From assembly GCF_047511655.1 (NCBI RefSeq), contig NC_133392.1, forward strand, positions 25,930,001-25,994,000: a DNA stretch of 64,000 bases, given 5' to 3'. Positions within the stretch are counted from its first letter, which is position 1. Each line of letters starts with the position of its first letter. Made by a program: the position numbers and the translations under genes. This document shows, in pieces, positions 12,190-22,899 of the stretch. The stretch comes from Castor canadensis (Eukaryota > Chordata > Mammalia > Rodentia > Castoridae). The notes beneath the pieces are model-generated. The model did not search any database. It had not been told where the DNA came from and worked only from the letters and a program-made list of their open reading frames with translations.

Positions 12190-12252
12190 AGGACTAGTGG
12201 AGTAGCTCAAAGTGTAGGCCCTGAGTTCGAGCGCTAGTACATCAGAAAAAAA
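12190..12252 (+). mobile_element. Shortened ID-like SINE monomer
   Basis: 'ggactagtggagtagctcaa' then directly 'tgtaggccctgagttcgagc': the same internal deletion as in the right half of dimers at 11,252 and 26,540. Confidence 0.8.
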
Positions 12253-12467
12253 AAATCACCATGAAAGTTCTCTGTTTTCCAATATATTCATTTTCCATTT
12301 TTATAAGCCTCTAACAATGGGGGAGGAAGAATTAAATGAAAAGCAAGCTACACTGCAGACAACGGACTCATATCTGACAAATCATTAAGGAAAAGATAAC
12401 AATTTTTAATGGGCAAAGAAATAACCCAGATGAATTCCACAAACACTGAGTTCAACGAGTGGTTCAA

Positions 12468-12680
12468 TCAGTAGTTCTTAACTAAGGGGGAGTTTGCCTT
12501 CCAGGAGACATCTGGCAGTCTCTCTGTGGGTTGTCACATGGGGAGAGGGTGATACTGGAATCTAGTGGGTAGAGACCAAGGATGCGGCTAAACATCCCAT
12601 GACACAGAGGAGAGCCCTCCACAAAAAAATCATCTGGTCCAAAATGTCCATCATGCCAACATTTTGAAACCCTGTGCTAA
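12468..12680 (+). mobile_element. MER5A-type hAT-Charlie MITE
   Basis: 'cagtagttcttaactaaggg', 'gttgtcacatggggaga', 'gaatctagtgggtagagacc', 'tgaaaccctg' follow the MER5A consensus end to end. Confidence 0.8.
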
Positions 12681-12689
12681 ATGAAAAAA

Positions 12690-12955
12690 GTCACACAAAT
12701 AAGAATACATAAAATGTCTAGAAAAGGCAAACTGTAGAGACAGAAAGCAAATGAGGGCTGACTGGTTGGGCTGCGTGTGGGAACAGGGATTAACTGCAAA
12801 ATGTGCACAAGGGAACTTCTTGGGTATGACAAAATGGTTTGAAACTTGATTGTGGTTATGGTTGCAAAACTATATAAATTTACTAAAACTCATAAAATTA
12901 AACACTTATAGTGGGTGAATTTTGTGGCATATAAATTATGCTTCAATAAAGCTAT
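12690..12955 (+). mobile_element. L1 3' UTR relic
   Basis: 'tttgaaacttgattgtggtt', 'gtgaattttgtggcata' and terminal 'cttcaataaagct' are the L1M 3' end. Confidence 0.75.
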
Positions 12956-12964
12956 TTTTAAATG

Positions 12965-14660
12965 ACTTAACAAGGAATTTCACAAAGGTCACCCAAAGAT
13001 CAAGTAAGTATGTACATAAAAAGGCACTCAATTTCATTAGTCATTAGGAAACGTAAATAAAACAACCCACGGTGAACAGAATAGCTAGCAAATACCAGTG
13101 TCAGTGAGGATACAGGACAACTGGGAAAAGTTCCTGCTGTGGTCTGAGTGTGTCCCCCACACTTCGTGTGCTGGAAACTTAACCCCAAATTCATGTTAAT
13201 GGTATGTGAAGGTGGGACTTTTGGGAGGTACCTAGGTCATAAAGGCTCTGCTCTCATGGATTAATGGATTCATAGGTTATCAAGGGAGTGGTTTTATTCT
13301 AAAAAGCCAACACTGCCTGACACCCTAGCTCTGTCTCCATGAGATATTCCTTGCCATGTTATGAAGTAACATGAAGGCTCTTACCAGCGTTGAGCAGATA
13401 TTGGTGTTCTGCGATGTCCCTGCCTCCAAGACCATCAGCAAAAAAACCAAATTGGTAAGTCTGTGGTAATCAGTCATAGCAATAGAAAATGGACTAAAAC
13501 ACTCCTAATACCCTAGTATAGGAGTGTAAACTGGTATAAACACTTTGGAAGACTGGCAGTATCTTCTAAAGCTAAAAAAAAATGTACGTCCTATGAGCTA
13601 CAAAACCCATTCTCAGGTACATAGTCAACAGAAATGAACAAAGATGTGCACCAAAACAAAAGTACAAAAATACTGATGAGTCTTACTATTAATGTACAAG
13701 AAGATATAATTCGAATGTCTACCAACAAAAGAATGGATAAACTATAGCATTCCAAACAATAAAATAAAAAATAAGGAAAAAGATCAAATGACTATTAACT
13801 ACATGCAACAACATGGATGACTCTCACTCACATGATACAAAAAACAGCCTTACTCAAAAGATTACATTCATGATTACTTATATCAAGCCCCCAAAAACAC
13901 CACACACTTAACAGACAAGAAGAAGATACCAAAAGAAAAATGAACAATGGAACAAACACAAAATTCAAATGACCAATAGACATACAAAAAGAATTTCTTA
14001 TTAATAATCAGAGAAAGATAAAGATAACATACCATCAGATTGCCAAAAATTCTGGTAATATGAAACCTTGGCAATAGTGCAGAACAAGGACATTCTCCTA
14101 TACAGCCAATGGCAACACAAATTGTTTCATTTGGTCTCATCTAGTAAAATTAAAGTTATACTACTCTATAACCCAGCAATTCCACTTCAAGGTTAAGTCT
14201 CTGTAAAACTCATACATATGTGCACCAGCATTGTGTGTAACAACTGATATGTCCATTAATAGCACAGTGGTAAATAACTGGTGATATAATCATAGAATGG
14301 AATACAATTCAACAACGAAAATGAACCAACTGTAGTTCTAGATGATAACAAAGACAATGTAACAAACATAATTCTGATTGTGAAAGAGAAGACACAATAA
14401 AATACACTTTCCATTTTTATAAATTAAATTCATAGGATTTAGGGATACACATTTAGATAGTAAACTAAAAAAAAGCAAAGATAGGATAGTAGGATTCCTT
14501 TAGGGGAAAAGAGGGGTCAGATTCAAAAAGGAGGTAGGAAGGAGGCAGGGGCTAGCAGAATTCCTTAACCCTGATGTTGTTAATATAAATTTACTTCATT
14601 ACCTGCTAAATGTACATATATTCTTCTGTACTTTTCAATGTAAAAGTTAAATTTTTCACT
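12965..14660 (+). mobile_element. L1 ORF2/3' UTR relics, split by an LTR
   Basis: L1 text at 12,965-13,130 ('ctcaatttcattagtcatta') continues at about 13,502 ('ataggagtgtaaactggta'), showing a MaLR LTR inserted into it. A second overlapping L1 3' copy starts near 13,970 ('caaatgaccaatagacatac'). Confidence 0.75.
13133..13499 (+). mobile_element. MaLR (MST/MLT-like) solo LTR inserted in L1
   Basis: 'gctgtggtctgagtgtgtcc' to 'aaaatggactaaaaca' with MaLR blocks between. The L1 on both sides is contiguous once it is removed. Confidence 0.75.
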
Positions 14661-15154
14661 ACTTTTTAAAAGGCACACATCTATGAGCTATCATAAAAAG
14701 AATCACTTTCATCTAGCACACAGCCAGTTCAGCTTCAACTGTTTTTAACAGATAAAACAGCTTTCTAGACATGCAATAATTTTTGACACCCCTTTTTTTC
14801 TGTTAAACATAACAGAAACCCAAAGATAAAATATTGTGAAGAATATTACACATCTTCATTTATATGACAAAATAATACAACATTAAAAAGAAAATAAATT
14901 TAAAATAATGAAGTTTTTCATATTAGGAAGTAACTCTGTTAAGAGTTAAGTGGAAGGAATACAACAATATGATGGAAACGTGATTCAAATCAACTAAATA
15001 TACATGATTTCCTAGTTACAATTTAATCTTTGTAGCCATTAACAATTTCCATGAGTAAATGATAGCTAGAATGGAGTTTACAAATAGTTTTCCATTGTAT
15101 TACTACCACATTCAATATTAAGGTTTGGCAGTTTTGTGACCTATATAAAAAATT
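14661..15154. other. Unannotated AT-rich intronic sequence
   Basis: Nothing recognised. Confidence 0.5.
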
Positions 15155-15200
15155 TACTTGTTTGCAAGGTCCTGTGTTCAATCCCAAGTACCACCAAGAA
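15155..15200 (+). mobile_element. ID-like SINE 3' fragment
   Basis: 'tttgcaaggtcctgtgttca' plus 'agtaccacc'. Confidence 0.6.
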
Positions 15201-15710
15201 AACAGAAAGGAAAAAAGAAGTTGCAATTTCCCTCATTTAAATTTATAATTAAAGAATTTTAAAAATAAGCACTTTTAGTGAAAAGAGGTCAAAATGTCAG
15301 ATAAGTTTAAATTTTAAATTTTCTTTTTAAAAAAAAATCTCATACCTGGCTCCTCAGAAGCACAAGTACTGAAATATATTTACACACATATATAAAAGAC
15401 ACAAAGAACCCATGCACAATAAAACACAATCATCGAGCCCACAAAAATTATCCTAGGCACAATTTTAGAGTGTTGAAGTGCATGGAGTAAGCCGCCCATT
15501 TTTCATAAAATTTTCAATTGATGTGTCACTGTACACTTTGCAGAAAGAGTTAATACAAAGGAAAACCACAGTCTGCCTATGCCATGGGAAACACAAAAAT
15601 GGTTTGTAATCTTCTTAGTCCCTTTTTTTTTGCCCCATCCCATATTTTGCTTCCATGAGTTCTAGATATAGTAATAGTAATTTCTACTATTTGTTGAACC
15701 CTTTCCAAGT
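15201..15710. other. Unannotated AT-rich intronic sequence
   Basis: Nothing recognised. Confidence 0.5.
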
Positions 15711-15920
15711 GTTTTTTTTTTTTTTTTTTTTTTTTTTGGTGGGACTGGGGTTTGAACTCAGGGCTTGCTTTGTGCTTGCAAAGCAGTCCATCTTGCTCTG
15801 GTTAGTTTGGAGATTGGGGTCTCTCGAACTACTTGCCTGGGCTGGCCTGTAACCTCCATCCTCCTGATTTCAGTCTCCCTAATATCTAGGATTACAAGCA
15901 TAAGCCACCAGCACCATGCT
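15711..15920 (-). mobile_element. B1-ID dimeric SINE, ID part internally deleted
   Basis: Long T run, inverted ID part ('tggggtttgaactcagggct'), then inverted B1 ('gggtctctcgaactacttgc', 'aggattacaagcataagcc'). Confidence 0.85.
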
Positions 15921-15954
15921 TCTCTGTTAATTTTTCACAAATCTAGGAGCAGGC

Positions 15955-16085
15955 CTTACTGAAGAGGAAAGTCAGGCACAGAACAAAGAAGTAACTTGCC
16001 CAAAGTCACAGAATGCTATTGAGTGAGGGAGCCCGAATTATTCTAACTCCAAAGTCTGTGCTCTAAATACTATGCTGTTATTCAC
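15955..16085 (+). mobile_element. MIR SINE relic
   Basis: 'aagtaacttgcccaaagtca', 'cccgaattattctaactcca', 'ctaaatactatgctgtta'. Confidence 0.75.
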
Positions 16086-16249
16086 ACCATGAAAACTGCC
16101 CATAACCACCTACCACCTTCTTTCTCACTACAAGATCCAGGATCTCAAGATCCTTGAGAATTTATTTTTGCCTTTCCTAACTAACCAAAAACTCACAGAA
16201 TGTTAAGAGGTAAAGGAATCTAAACAAACTTTTAGGGAAATCTATGATT

Positions 16250-16335
16250 TTACAATTAAGACAATGGAGGTCCAGAGAAGTTAAGTGGTTTGTCCAAGAC
16301 TACAAAGCTGGTTTGTGACAGCCAACTCTTGACTC
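16250..16335 (+). mobile_element. MIR SINE relic
   Basis: 'ggtccagagaagttaagtgg' and 'gtccaagactacaaagctgg'. Confidence 0.7.
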
Positions 16336-16715
16336 CCAGTGACCTTCCATTCCTACTTGCATCTTATACCACAAGCTCTTGCTGAAATCACATTTTAACC
16401 TCCACACACTTAAGTTTGCTTTGCCAACCTTCAATAGCATTCATATGTAGGTAACATACACTCTTTCATTTCAACAACTACATAGAGAGATGCATGTGCT
16501 CAGGCAACAGATGGACCCAAATGTATAACTCTGTCCCCAATTTTATTATGGAAACATGAACATATCAGCTATAGTACGTGACAAGTGCTATAGCAGCCAT
16601 GTGAATGTATTTTGAAAGCACATAACTGGGGTTTTAACAAGATACACTGAAGGGAAAGGCAGAAGTGTAATGGTGCTTAGAAAGTAGGAAAAACGCTATC
16701 ATTTTATAGTGACCC
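16336..16715. other. Unannotated intronic sequence
   Basis: Nothing recognised. Confidence 0.5.
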
Positions 16716-16719
16716 TATA

Positions 16720-16870
16720 CTACATATGGGGTTAGAAGACTTGAGTTCAAGTTGTGACTGTGACTTGTGTGACTATGAACGGTTTCTCAGTCCTGAAATG
16801 TTGATACTGACCTGCCTACTTCCCAGGATTTTTATGAGAATTAAATTATGCAAAAGTGCTTCAAAACTGA
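16720..16870 (+). mobile_element. MIR SINE relic
   Basis: 'gacttgagttcaagttgtga', 'ttgtgtgactatgaacgg', 'aggatttttatgagaattaa'. Confidence 0.65.
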
Positions 16871-17559
16871 GAAGTCCTGTATTTATGTTTTCACTTCTAG
16901 GCAACCCTGTGGGTCCTTCCCCTAAACCGTGCCTCATAAAAACCTCACCCTTTAGGATGAAAATACTCCAATGACATCACTCATATGCTCCTTAAAAGTG
17001 TAAACAGTTAAGATTAATGCCTTCAGGTTGAAACACCAAACCTCCTTCTACTGAAATAAATATGGATGAATCTGTATTCTTTGCAAATTTCTCAAGCACT
17101 AGTATTGTGCTAAGTATTGTAATAAGCCAATGCTTATTACAATTATATGTAGAAACTAGGACCACATGTAGCTTTTCCTCTGGAAATTTTTGATCAGAAA
17201 TTCCACTGCCACTTTATAGCGGCCAAGCAACCAACTGAGAATAGACTCCAAGTGGCACTCACCTTACTCTGATCCCAAGAATGCTTACGCATTAACTGTA
17301 GATGCTAACAAACACAAATCCTGCTCTCCAAAAAGACTGTTTTAGTACAAACACGCCGGCAAATGCACTTGGGACACAAACACAAATACACTGAAAAGTG
17401 GAATGAGCTTCCGATTTTCAAATACTTGGCCACACGCAGACCCCTGCCATCAATTAAAAACATCACTCGTTCCTCCTGAAGTTGGGGAGCAGTAGTCTGT
17501 TCCCAGTTTAAACTCCATCCAGGCCACAGAGTGTTCAGCCCTAAATTCTACGCCCTGAG
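16871..17559. other. Repeat-free SLK intron 1 next to exon 1
   Basis: About 0.7 kb without recognised repeats, grading into the CpG island. May hold intronic regulatory sequence; no specific motif stands out. Confidence 0.5.
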
Positions 17560-17606
17560 CCACTCCTTGGATGATAAGCTAAATAAAGTTCCACCGTGCA
17601 AAGTCA

Positions 17607-17885
<279 letters not shown>

Positions 17886-18337
17886 CTAGAGACAACAATG
17901 AAAGGCAAAGTTTCTCCGCCCTCCTCTGCCGCGCGAGCCCGGGCGCGGGGTCCCGGCTGCTCCCGCCGGGCGGGCGGGCGATCGGTCCCCGGAGAAGGCG
18001 GGGCGGCGACTCGGCTCCGGCCCGCGGCGGGGGACGCGCGGGCGGCCGCTCCGAGCCCTGCCCGCAAGCTGCGCGGGGGGCGGGGGGCGCCTCGCCCCGC
18101 CGGCCCTCTGAGGGCTGCACCTGCCCGGACTCGTCCCCACCCGCCCCGGCCCGACGGGTCGGAACAGCCCGGATGATCGCGGCCGCAGCGCCTTAGGCCC
18201 GCGTCACGGTGAAGTCTCCAGGGGCTGCAGCTAGTCCGGGCGGGGAAAGTGACCGGCGCCTCTGAGGCGCGCAAGGGAGAGGCTGAGCTCTCCTGCCTCG
18301 GCCTTGAGTCTTCTCAGCCACCGCCGTCTGCTCCTGC

Positions 18338-18345
18338 CTCGCGAG
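18338..18345. promoter_or_regulatory. CGCG element CTCGCGAG, copy 1
   Basis: Palindromic CTCGCGAG, core of the TCTCGCGAGA element found in CpG-island promoters and known to be bound by BANP when unmethylated. It lies about 490 bp upstream of the SLK ATG, within a 10-bp palindrome CCTCGCGAGG. Seen directly; binding is inferred. Confidence 0.6.
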
Positions 18346-18497
18346 GCCCGCGCGTCCCCTCGGCTCTGGGGCGCCGCCACCGCCTCGCTCCCTCCCCAGC
18401 CCACACAGCCGCGGCCTGGAGCGCGCGCCGACGCCGACGCCGTCGCCGCTCCGCCGCGCGCCCGCGCTCCCCGGCCGCGCACTGCGCTCGCCGCGTG

Positions 18498-18505
18498 CTC
18501 GCGAG
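18498..18505. promoter_or_regulatory. CGCG element CTCGCGAG, copy 2
   Basis: Second identical 8-mer, 160 bp further upstream of copy 1 in the same island. Two exact copies this close suggest a functional pair, although CpG-island composition raises the chance rate. Confidence 0.6.
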
Positions 18506-18522
18506 GGCGTGCCCTCTGGCCC

Positions 18523-18534
18523 CGCGCACGCGCG
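18523..18534. promoter_or_regulatory. NRF1 consensus site
   Basis: CGCGCACGCGCG matches the NRF1 consensus YGCGCAYGCGCR at every position. It lies 18 bp from the second CTCGCGAG element, about 675 bp upstream of the SLK ATG. Confidence 0.6.
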
Positions 18535-18824
18535 CTGGGTCCCGCCAGCTGGGCGGCCCCAGGCGCCTGGTACGGGTCGCGTGGTGGATGCTCCGGCTCG
18601 TTCGTCCGTGACTAACGTTGCGCGTTTGCCCTCCAAGACCCACATCCTTGTCAGTTCACGGCTTTAACGAGCGATGGACACGACCCTTTTGACTGTGCTG
18701 GCGGATGTGGTGGCCTCCATTCTGGATCTGAAAAAAAAAGCGGCAAAGCGTGAAAGCTGAGCTGTCCGTGTTGGGGCCAGAAAGTGGACTTTTTCAAGCC
18801 GGGAGGACGGGTGGTGGCCGTGAG

Positions 18825-19108
18825 CTTGGGCTTTGGAGCCACAGTTCTGTGGCCTTGAGTGGGTAACTTCTCCCAACCTCAGTTTTCTCGTGAAATGAAA
18901 ATCCTCATAGTCCCTGCCTGCAGGTTGTGGCGAGGATCAAGAGAAAAACGAAGGACTGGCGGAGTGGTTCAAATGGTAGCGCATGTCTAGCCAGAGTGAG
19001 GCCCCGAGTTCAAACCCCAGTGCCGACAAAAGAGACCCAGAGAAAGAGAAATGGATGTAAGCCCTTAGCACGGTGCCTGCACCAGCAAACGCTCAGTTAA
19101 GTGTGCAG
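18825..19108 (+). mobile_element. MIR SINE relic split by an ID-like SINE
   Basis: MIR text 'gctttggagccacagttctg...ggccttgagtgggtaactt' to about 18,950 resumes at about 19,045 with 'gcccttagcacggtgcctgc', the next part of the MIR consensus. The ID monomer sits between. Confidence 0.75.
18953..19030 (+). mobile_element. ID-like SINE monomer inside MIR
   Basis: 'gactggcggagtggttcaaa', 'gccccgagttcaaaccccag'. Confidence 0.88.
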
Positions 19109-19562
19109 GGAAGATAGACATAATGGATAAAAATTGTTTAAGCGCATTTCTGGGATGATGACCACGACACTCCCTTGAGGGTAACTTAACCTCCTGGCCT
19201 CCTCCACAGCCATGGACTGGTACCGTCCTTAGTGACTCCACCTGATCTGAGCTCTGCTCTTCCTAATCCGCTGGGGCTGTGTGGGCGTAGTCTGTCAGCT
19301 GGTGACCTTTCCCCTCCTCTTCCAGGGCAGAGGTGTGTTGTTCATCACGGGTTCCCCATGCCTGGTAACATTCCTGATGTGGACTAGAAAGGCAGACCTG
19401 GTGCATGAATGAGCAGAGATACTTGGAGCAAGGCGATGCTATTTAATAATGCCTGCCCCCCCCAACTACTTTGCCCTCCAGCCCTAAAATGTAACAAAAC
19501 CCCTCAGCTTGCAGTGATTTGGTTTCTCAAGATCCTCCTAGGTTTGTTGTTTTGGGGGTTTT
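19109..19562. other. Unannotated intergenic sequence
   Basis: No repeat recognised; GC content is moderate. Lies 0.5-0.9 kb from the edge of the SLK island. Confidence 0.5.
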
Positions 19563-19564
19563 TT

Positions 19565-20350
19565 TTAAACAGTTTTATTGAAGTATAATTGATGTACAAT
19601 GAACTGTACAAATTTAAAGTGTGCAGTTTTATGTTTTGACAAATGTATACACCCATGAAAACAGTACTATCATTAGTCTGTTTTTAATTATAGTCATTTA
19701 TGGAGAAAATGAAGAAATGCACAAGGAATAAAATAAGTATTAGAATTCCACTAGTCCAGCATAACCATTGGTAAGTTATATTTTATTTCCAAACAGGACG
19801 TTTTGGGCAATGTATTAACTTTTTCTCGCATGGATGAGATTGTACTACACATAAAATTTGTATTCAGCACTTTTCAGGTTCTAGTACAACTAGTAATTGT
19901 TCTCTTCCATCATGAGATCTTCACGTAATTAACAAATTTTCTGTTCTAAATAAAACATTGATAAATATCTTTATATACAAACCTGTTCCCACACATTTGG
20001 TTATTTCCTTAGTATAAATCACCAGAAGTAGATTTGGGTCAAAGGGTATATGTCTGTTTCCTTCCCCACCTCCTTTGGTGTTTTTCTCTTCAAAATAGCA
20101 AAGCCTTTACTGTTTTCTCAGATTAAAAGATGATGTGTATATCCTTGTTAAAATAATTCAGATACAGGAATTGTAATGCAGGAATCTGCCTGTAATTCTC
20201 CCCTCCTGGCTTCTCCCCATTCAGATTCACTCCTGGTGTAACCACTGTTAGAAGGTAAAGTTGTGGTGATCGGCACATTCATGGCATAAACTCTGGGTAT
20301 ATGTGGATGTATATTTCTCTCCAAGTTCATCAAGTTGAAAGCATTAAATA
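19565..20350 (-). mobile_element. L1/HAL1-type relic
   Basis: Inverted old LINE 3' sequence: 'agttttattgaagtataatt', 'gggtcaaagggtatatg', 'ctggtgtaaccactgttaga'. Confidence 0.65.
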
Positions 20351-20354
20351 TGAG

Positions 20355-20400
20355 CAGCTTTGTGTCTGTCAATCATACTTCAATAAAGTGTTTTTTAAAA
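20355..20400 (+). mobile_element. L1 3' tail fragment
   Basis: 'tcatacttcaataaagtg' is the L1M terminal motif; short. Confidence 0.45.
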
Positions 20401-20577
20401 TCACTAGCAAAGCAGAGACAAAGTCCAGACACCTTTAAAACATACAAATTTTCTCATATATTACGGAAAAAAGAATGAACCTCTTATGAAAGCTTTTTAT
20501 TTTAGCATAAAAATAAACATGGCCAAAAAAATAAGATTATGAAAATAAGCAACTTTGAGAGTTAATAAAAAAAAGTT

Positions 20578-20800
20578 CTAGGGGCTAGGAGTGACTCAAG
20601 TGATAGAGTACCAGCCTAGCAAGTGTGAGGCCCTGAGTTCAAAGTCCAGTACAACAAAAAAACAATCTAAATTGGGAAGCTGGGTGGTAAAGCACAGCTC
20701 TCAGAAGACTGAGGCTCAGGTGCTAGAATCAGGAGTTCAAGACCAGCCTGGACTAAATAGGGAAATCCTGCCTCAAAAAATAAATAAATAAATAACTGAA
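20578..20800 (+). mobile_element. ID-like monomer followed by B1 monomer
   Basis: ID 20,578-20,660 ('gagtgactcaagtgatagag'), then B1 about 20,672-20,795 ('gttcaagaccagcctggact') ending in (AAAT)n. Order is the reverse of the usual B1-ID dimer, so these are probably two insertions. Confidence 0.8.
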
Positions 20801-20885
20801 TTGTGGTTGCACGACTATATATATTCTCTAAAAATCATTAGATCATATACTTACGAAGGAGGAATTTTATGGTCTCCCTAAAGCT
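20800..20885 (+). mobile_element. L1 3' UTR end fragment
   Basis: 'tgaattgtggttgcacgact' and 'gaggaattttatggtctcc'. Confidence 0.55.
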
Positions 20886-20889
20886 GTTT

Positions 20890-21455
20890 TTAAACAGTTA
20901 AGAATACGCATTTTTGTATACATACTCTTTTTATATTTTTAAATGGTATCATTCTCTATAGAGCATGGACATCTCTCCATGCTGGCACAGATCCATCTGT
21001 CTGACCCTTTTCAGTAGGTGCGTAGAGTTCCAGTGTCTGGTTATATCATAATTTATTTAAGTATGGGCATTTAGGTGGTTCTCAGGTTTTTATCATCATA
21101 AACACCAACACAATAAACATGCATGTACGAGCACCTTTGTGTGTTTGTCTGATTATATTTTCTTAAGATACAATTCAAGAAGTGGTATTAATGAGTCAAA
21201 AACTATGAAATTTTTACATATATTGCCAATTTGGTCTCTTAAAAGGATTGGTTATACCAATTTAACCTCTGTCAACAATGTATGAGAGTCTCAATTATGC
21301 CACATCATCAGTAGCACACCAAGGTACCATCCATCCTTTTAATCTTTGTCAAATTAATAGCCCTAAAATAGACTATCATTTTAATTTACAATTCTCAGGT
21401 TATTAGTGATGTAATGCCTTTTCATATGTATAATGACCACTTTTATTTCTTATTT
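20890..21455 (-). mobile_element. L1M/HAL1-type relic
   Basis: Inverted old L1: 'ggcatttaggtggttctcag', 'ataaacaccaacacaataaa', 'ataccaatttaacctctgtc', 'atgtatgagagtctcaatta'. Confidence 0.75.
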
Positions 21456-21774
21456 TATGAATTCCTCACCGTATCAATGAAGGGAATCAGGTGATGTTGT
21501 CCGTATCCTGTTAATGAGACAATCAAGTCTAACACACTTTGGTAAAATGCTGGTGGGGTTACACAATAGCTTATACATTTTCAACTTGAAGTTAGAGCCG
21601 CAGTAATTGTTTAATAATGCTGGGTGAGATGTCCTATAAACAGATTCAGATTTTCTCAGTAAAATGGCCATGATAGCTACATGTTTGTGTTTTCATAAAA
21701 ACATAAACAAAACTTCCTAATACCTACATATTTGTGCTTTCATGCAACCCCAGATACCCAAATACAAGTGTATT

Positions 21775-21880
21775 CACACACACACATGTTCACACACGCA
21801 CCAATACGCATGCACACTCCTACATGCATGCATGCACATGAATAACCACATAAACATTGTCACACACATACATGCTTGGG
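21775..21880 (+). repeat. Impure CA/CATG-rich low-complexity tract
   Basis: Degenerate CA repeat with TGCATGCATGCA in the middle, alternating purine-pyrimidine. Confidence 0.8.
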
Positions 21881-22084
21881 TATAACAACGTGGAGACCAA
21901 AGTTTTAGAACTTTAAAAACCAAGTTTAACCAGTGACCATGTATTCATTTAATACACAATTTTTGGCTCTATCCGTCCTAAAAACAGTCTAGGACATTCT
22001 CACTAAACAGGCTGGAGAGGAGACTACTCTCTTCACAACTTACCTGGAAACATCTTTCTACGATAATACAGATTTCATTTAAAA

Positions 22085-22325
22085 ATTAGACATTTATTGT
22101 GTAGTGAGTGCTTACTCTGTGCCACACACTGTGCTAAATGGTTTACACACATCTCCCTTAAACCTCATACCAACCCTAAGAGATAGGCACTATGATGATC
22201 CCTAAATAAAAGATAGGGAAACTGAAGCAGAATTATGGCTTGGTTGCAGCCTCATACTATTGTATGGCAGATTTGAACTTGAATCAGACCTTGGTAAGCC
22301 TAACTCCCTGGCATTTAACAATACC
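22085..22325 (+). mobile_element. MIR SINE, near full length
   Basis: 'acatttattgtgtagtgagt', 'gtgccacacactgtgctaaa', 'aaactgaagcagaattatgg', 'taactccctggcatttaac'. Confidence 0.78.
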
Positions 22326-22429
22326 ACTAAAATTGTCTCCTTTGCCTCACAGAACAAGATTGTTGTGCCGGTCTTTCTCCTCCCTTAACTTAAAAATATG
22401 CTGTACTCACTGTCTCCACATTCTTAGCA

Positions 22430-22652
22430 CCCGGGCATGTATGTGTGTGAATGCACACGTGGCTACTTATGTATACATGTGTTTTCATGTCATGAAAACA
22501 CATGTCGTGTCTATGCACGAGCGTGCCTGTGTGTTGGTGTGTGAATGTGTGTATATGTATCCTGTGAACATGTGTGTTGTGTGAACACATTTGTATGTGG
22601 GGGGGTGTTTGTACATGACCATGTACATGTCTGTGTGTGTTTGTGAGGATAT
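22430..22652 (+). repeat. TG/CA-rich alternating tract with perfect palindrome
   Basis: Degenerate TGTG/ATGTGT sequence with Z-DNA-type alternation. Contains a 31-nt perfect palindrome at 22,475-22,505. Confidence 0.85.
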
Positions 22653-22664
22653 GCACATATTTCT

Positions 22665-22785
22665 CCCTTCAGACCAGAAGCTCTCTGAGGGCAGGAGCTG
22701 GGTCGTGCTCATCCCTGTATTCCCAAATCTAGCCCGGTGTCTTCCTAGCCCATAATTTTGTGTTGAATGAATGAATGAAAATGAA
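22665..22785 (+). mobile_element. L2 3' end
   Basis: 'agctctctgagggcaggagc' through the diagnostic 'ttgaatgaatgaatgaa' terminus. Confidence 0.75.
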
Positions 22786-22794
22786 AAAAAAGAA

Positions 22795-22858
22795 TTGGGT
22801 TGAGGGCATGGCTCAAGTAGTAGAACACCAGTACCTCCAAAAGAAAAAAAAGAAAAAG
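22795..22858 (+). mobile_element. ID-like SINE with large internal deletion
   Basis: 'ggttgagggcatggctcaag...agaacaccagtacctcc': the region between A and B boxes is missing. Confidence 0.75.
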
Positions 22859-22899
22859 AAAAGAATTATATACTTAGTAAAAGAAATTACATGTTAGGT

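Noticed and set aside
22390..22712. His/Thr-rich minus-strand frames
   Set aside because: Translation of the TG/CA-rich tract.
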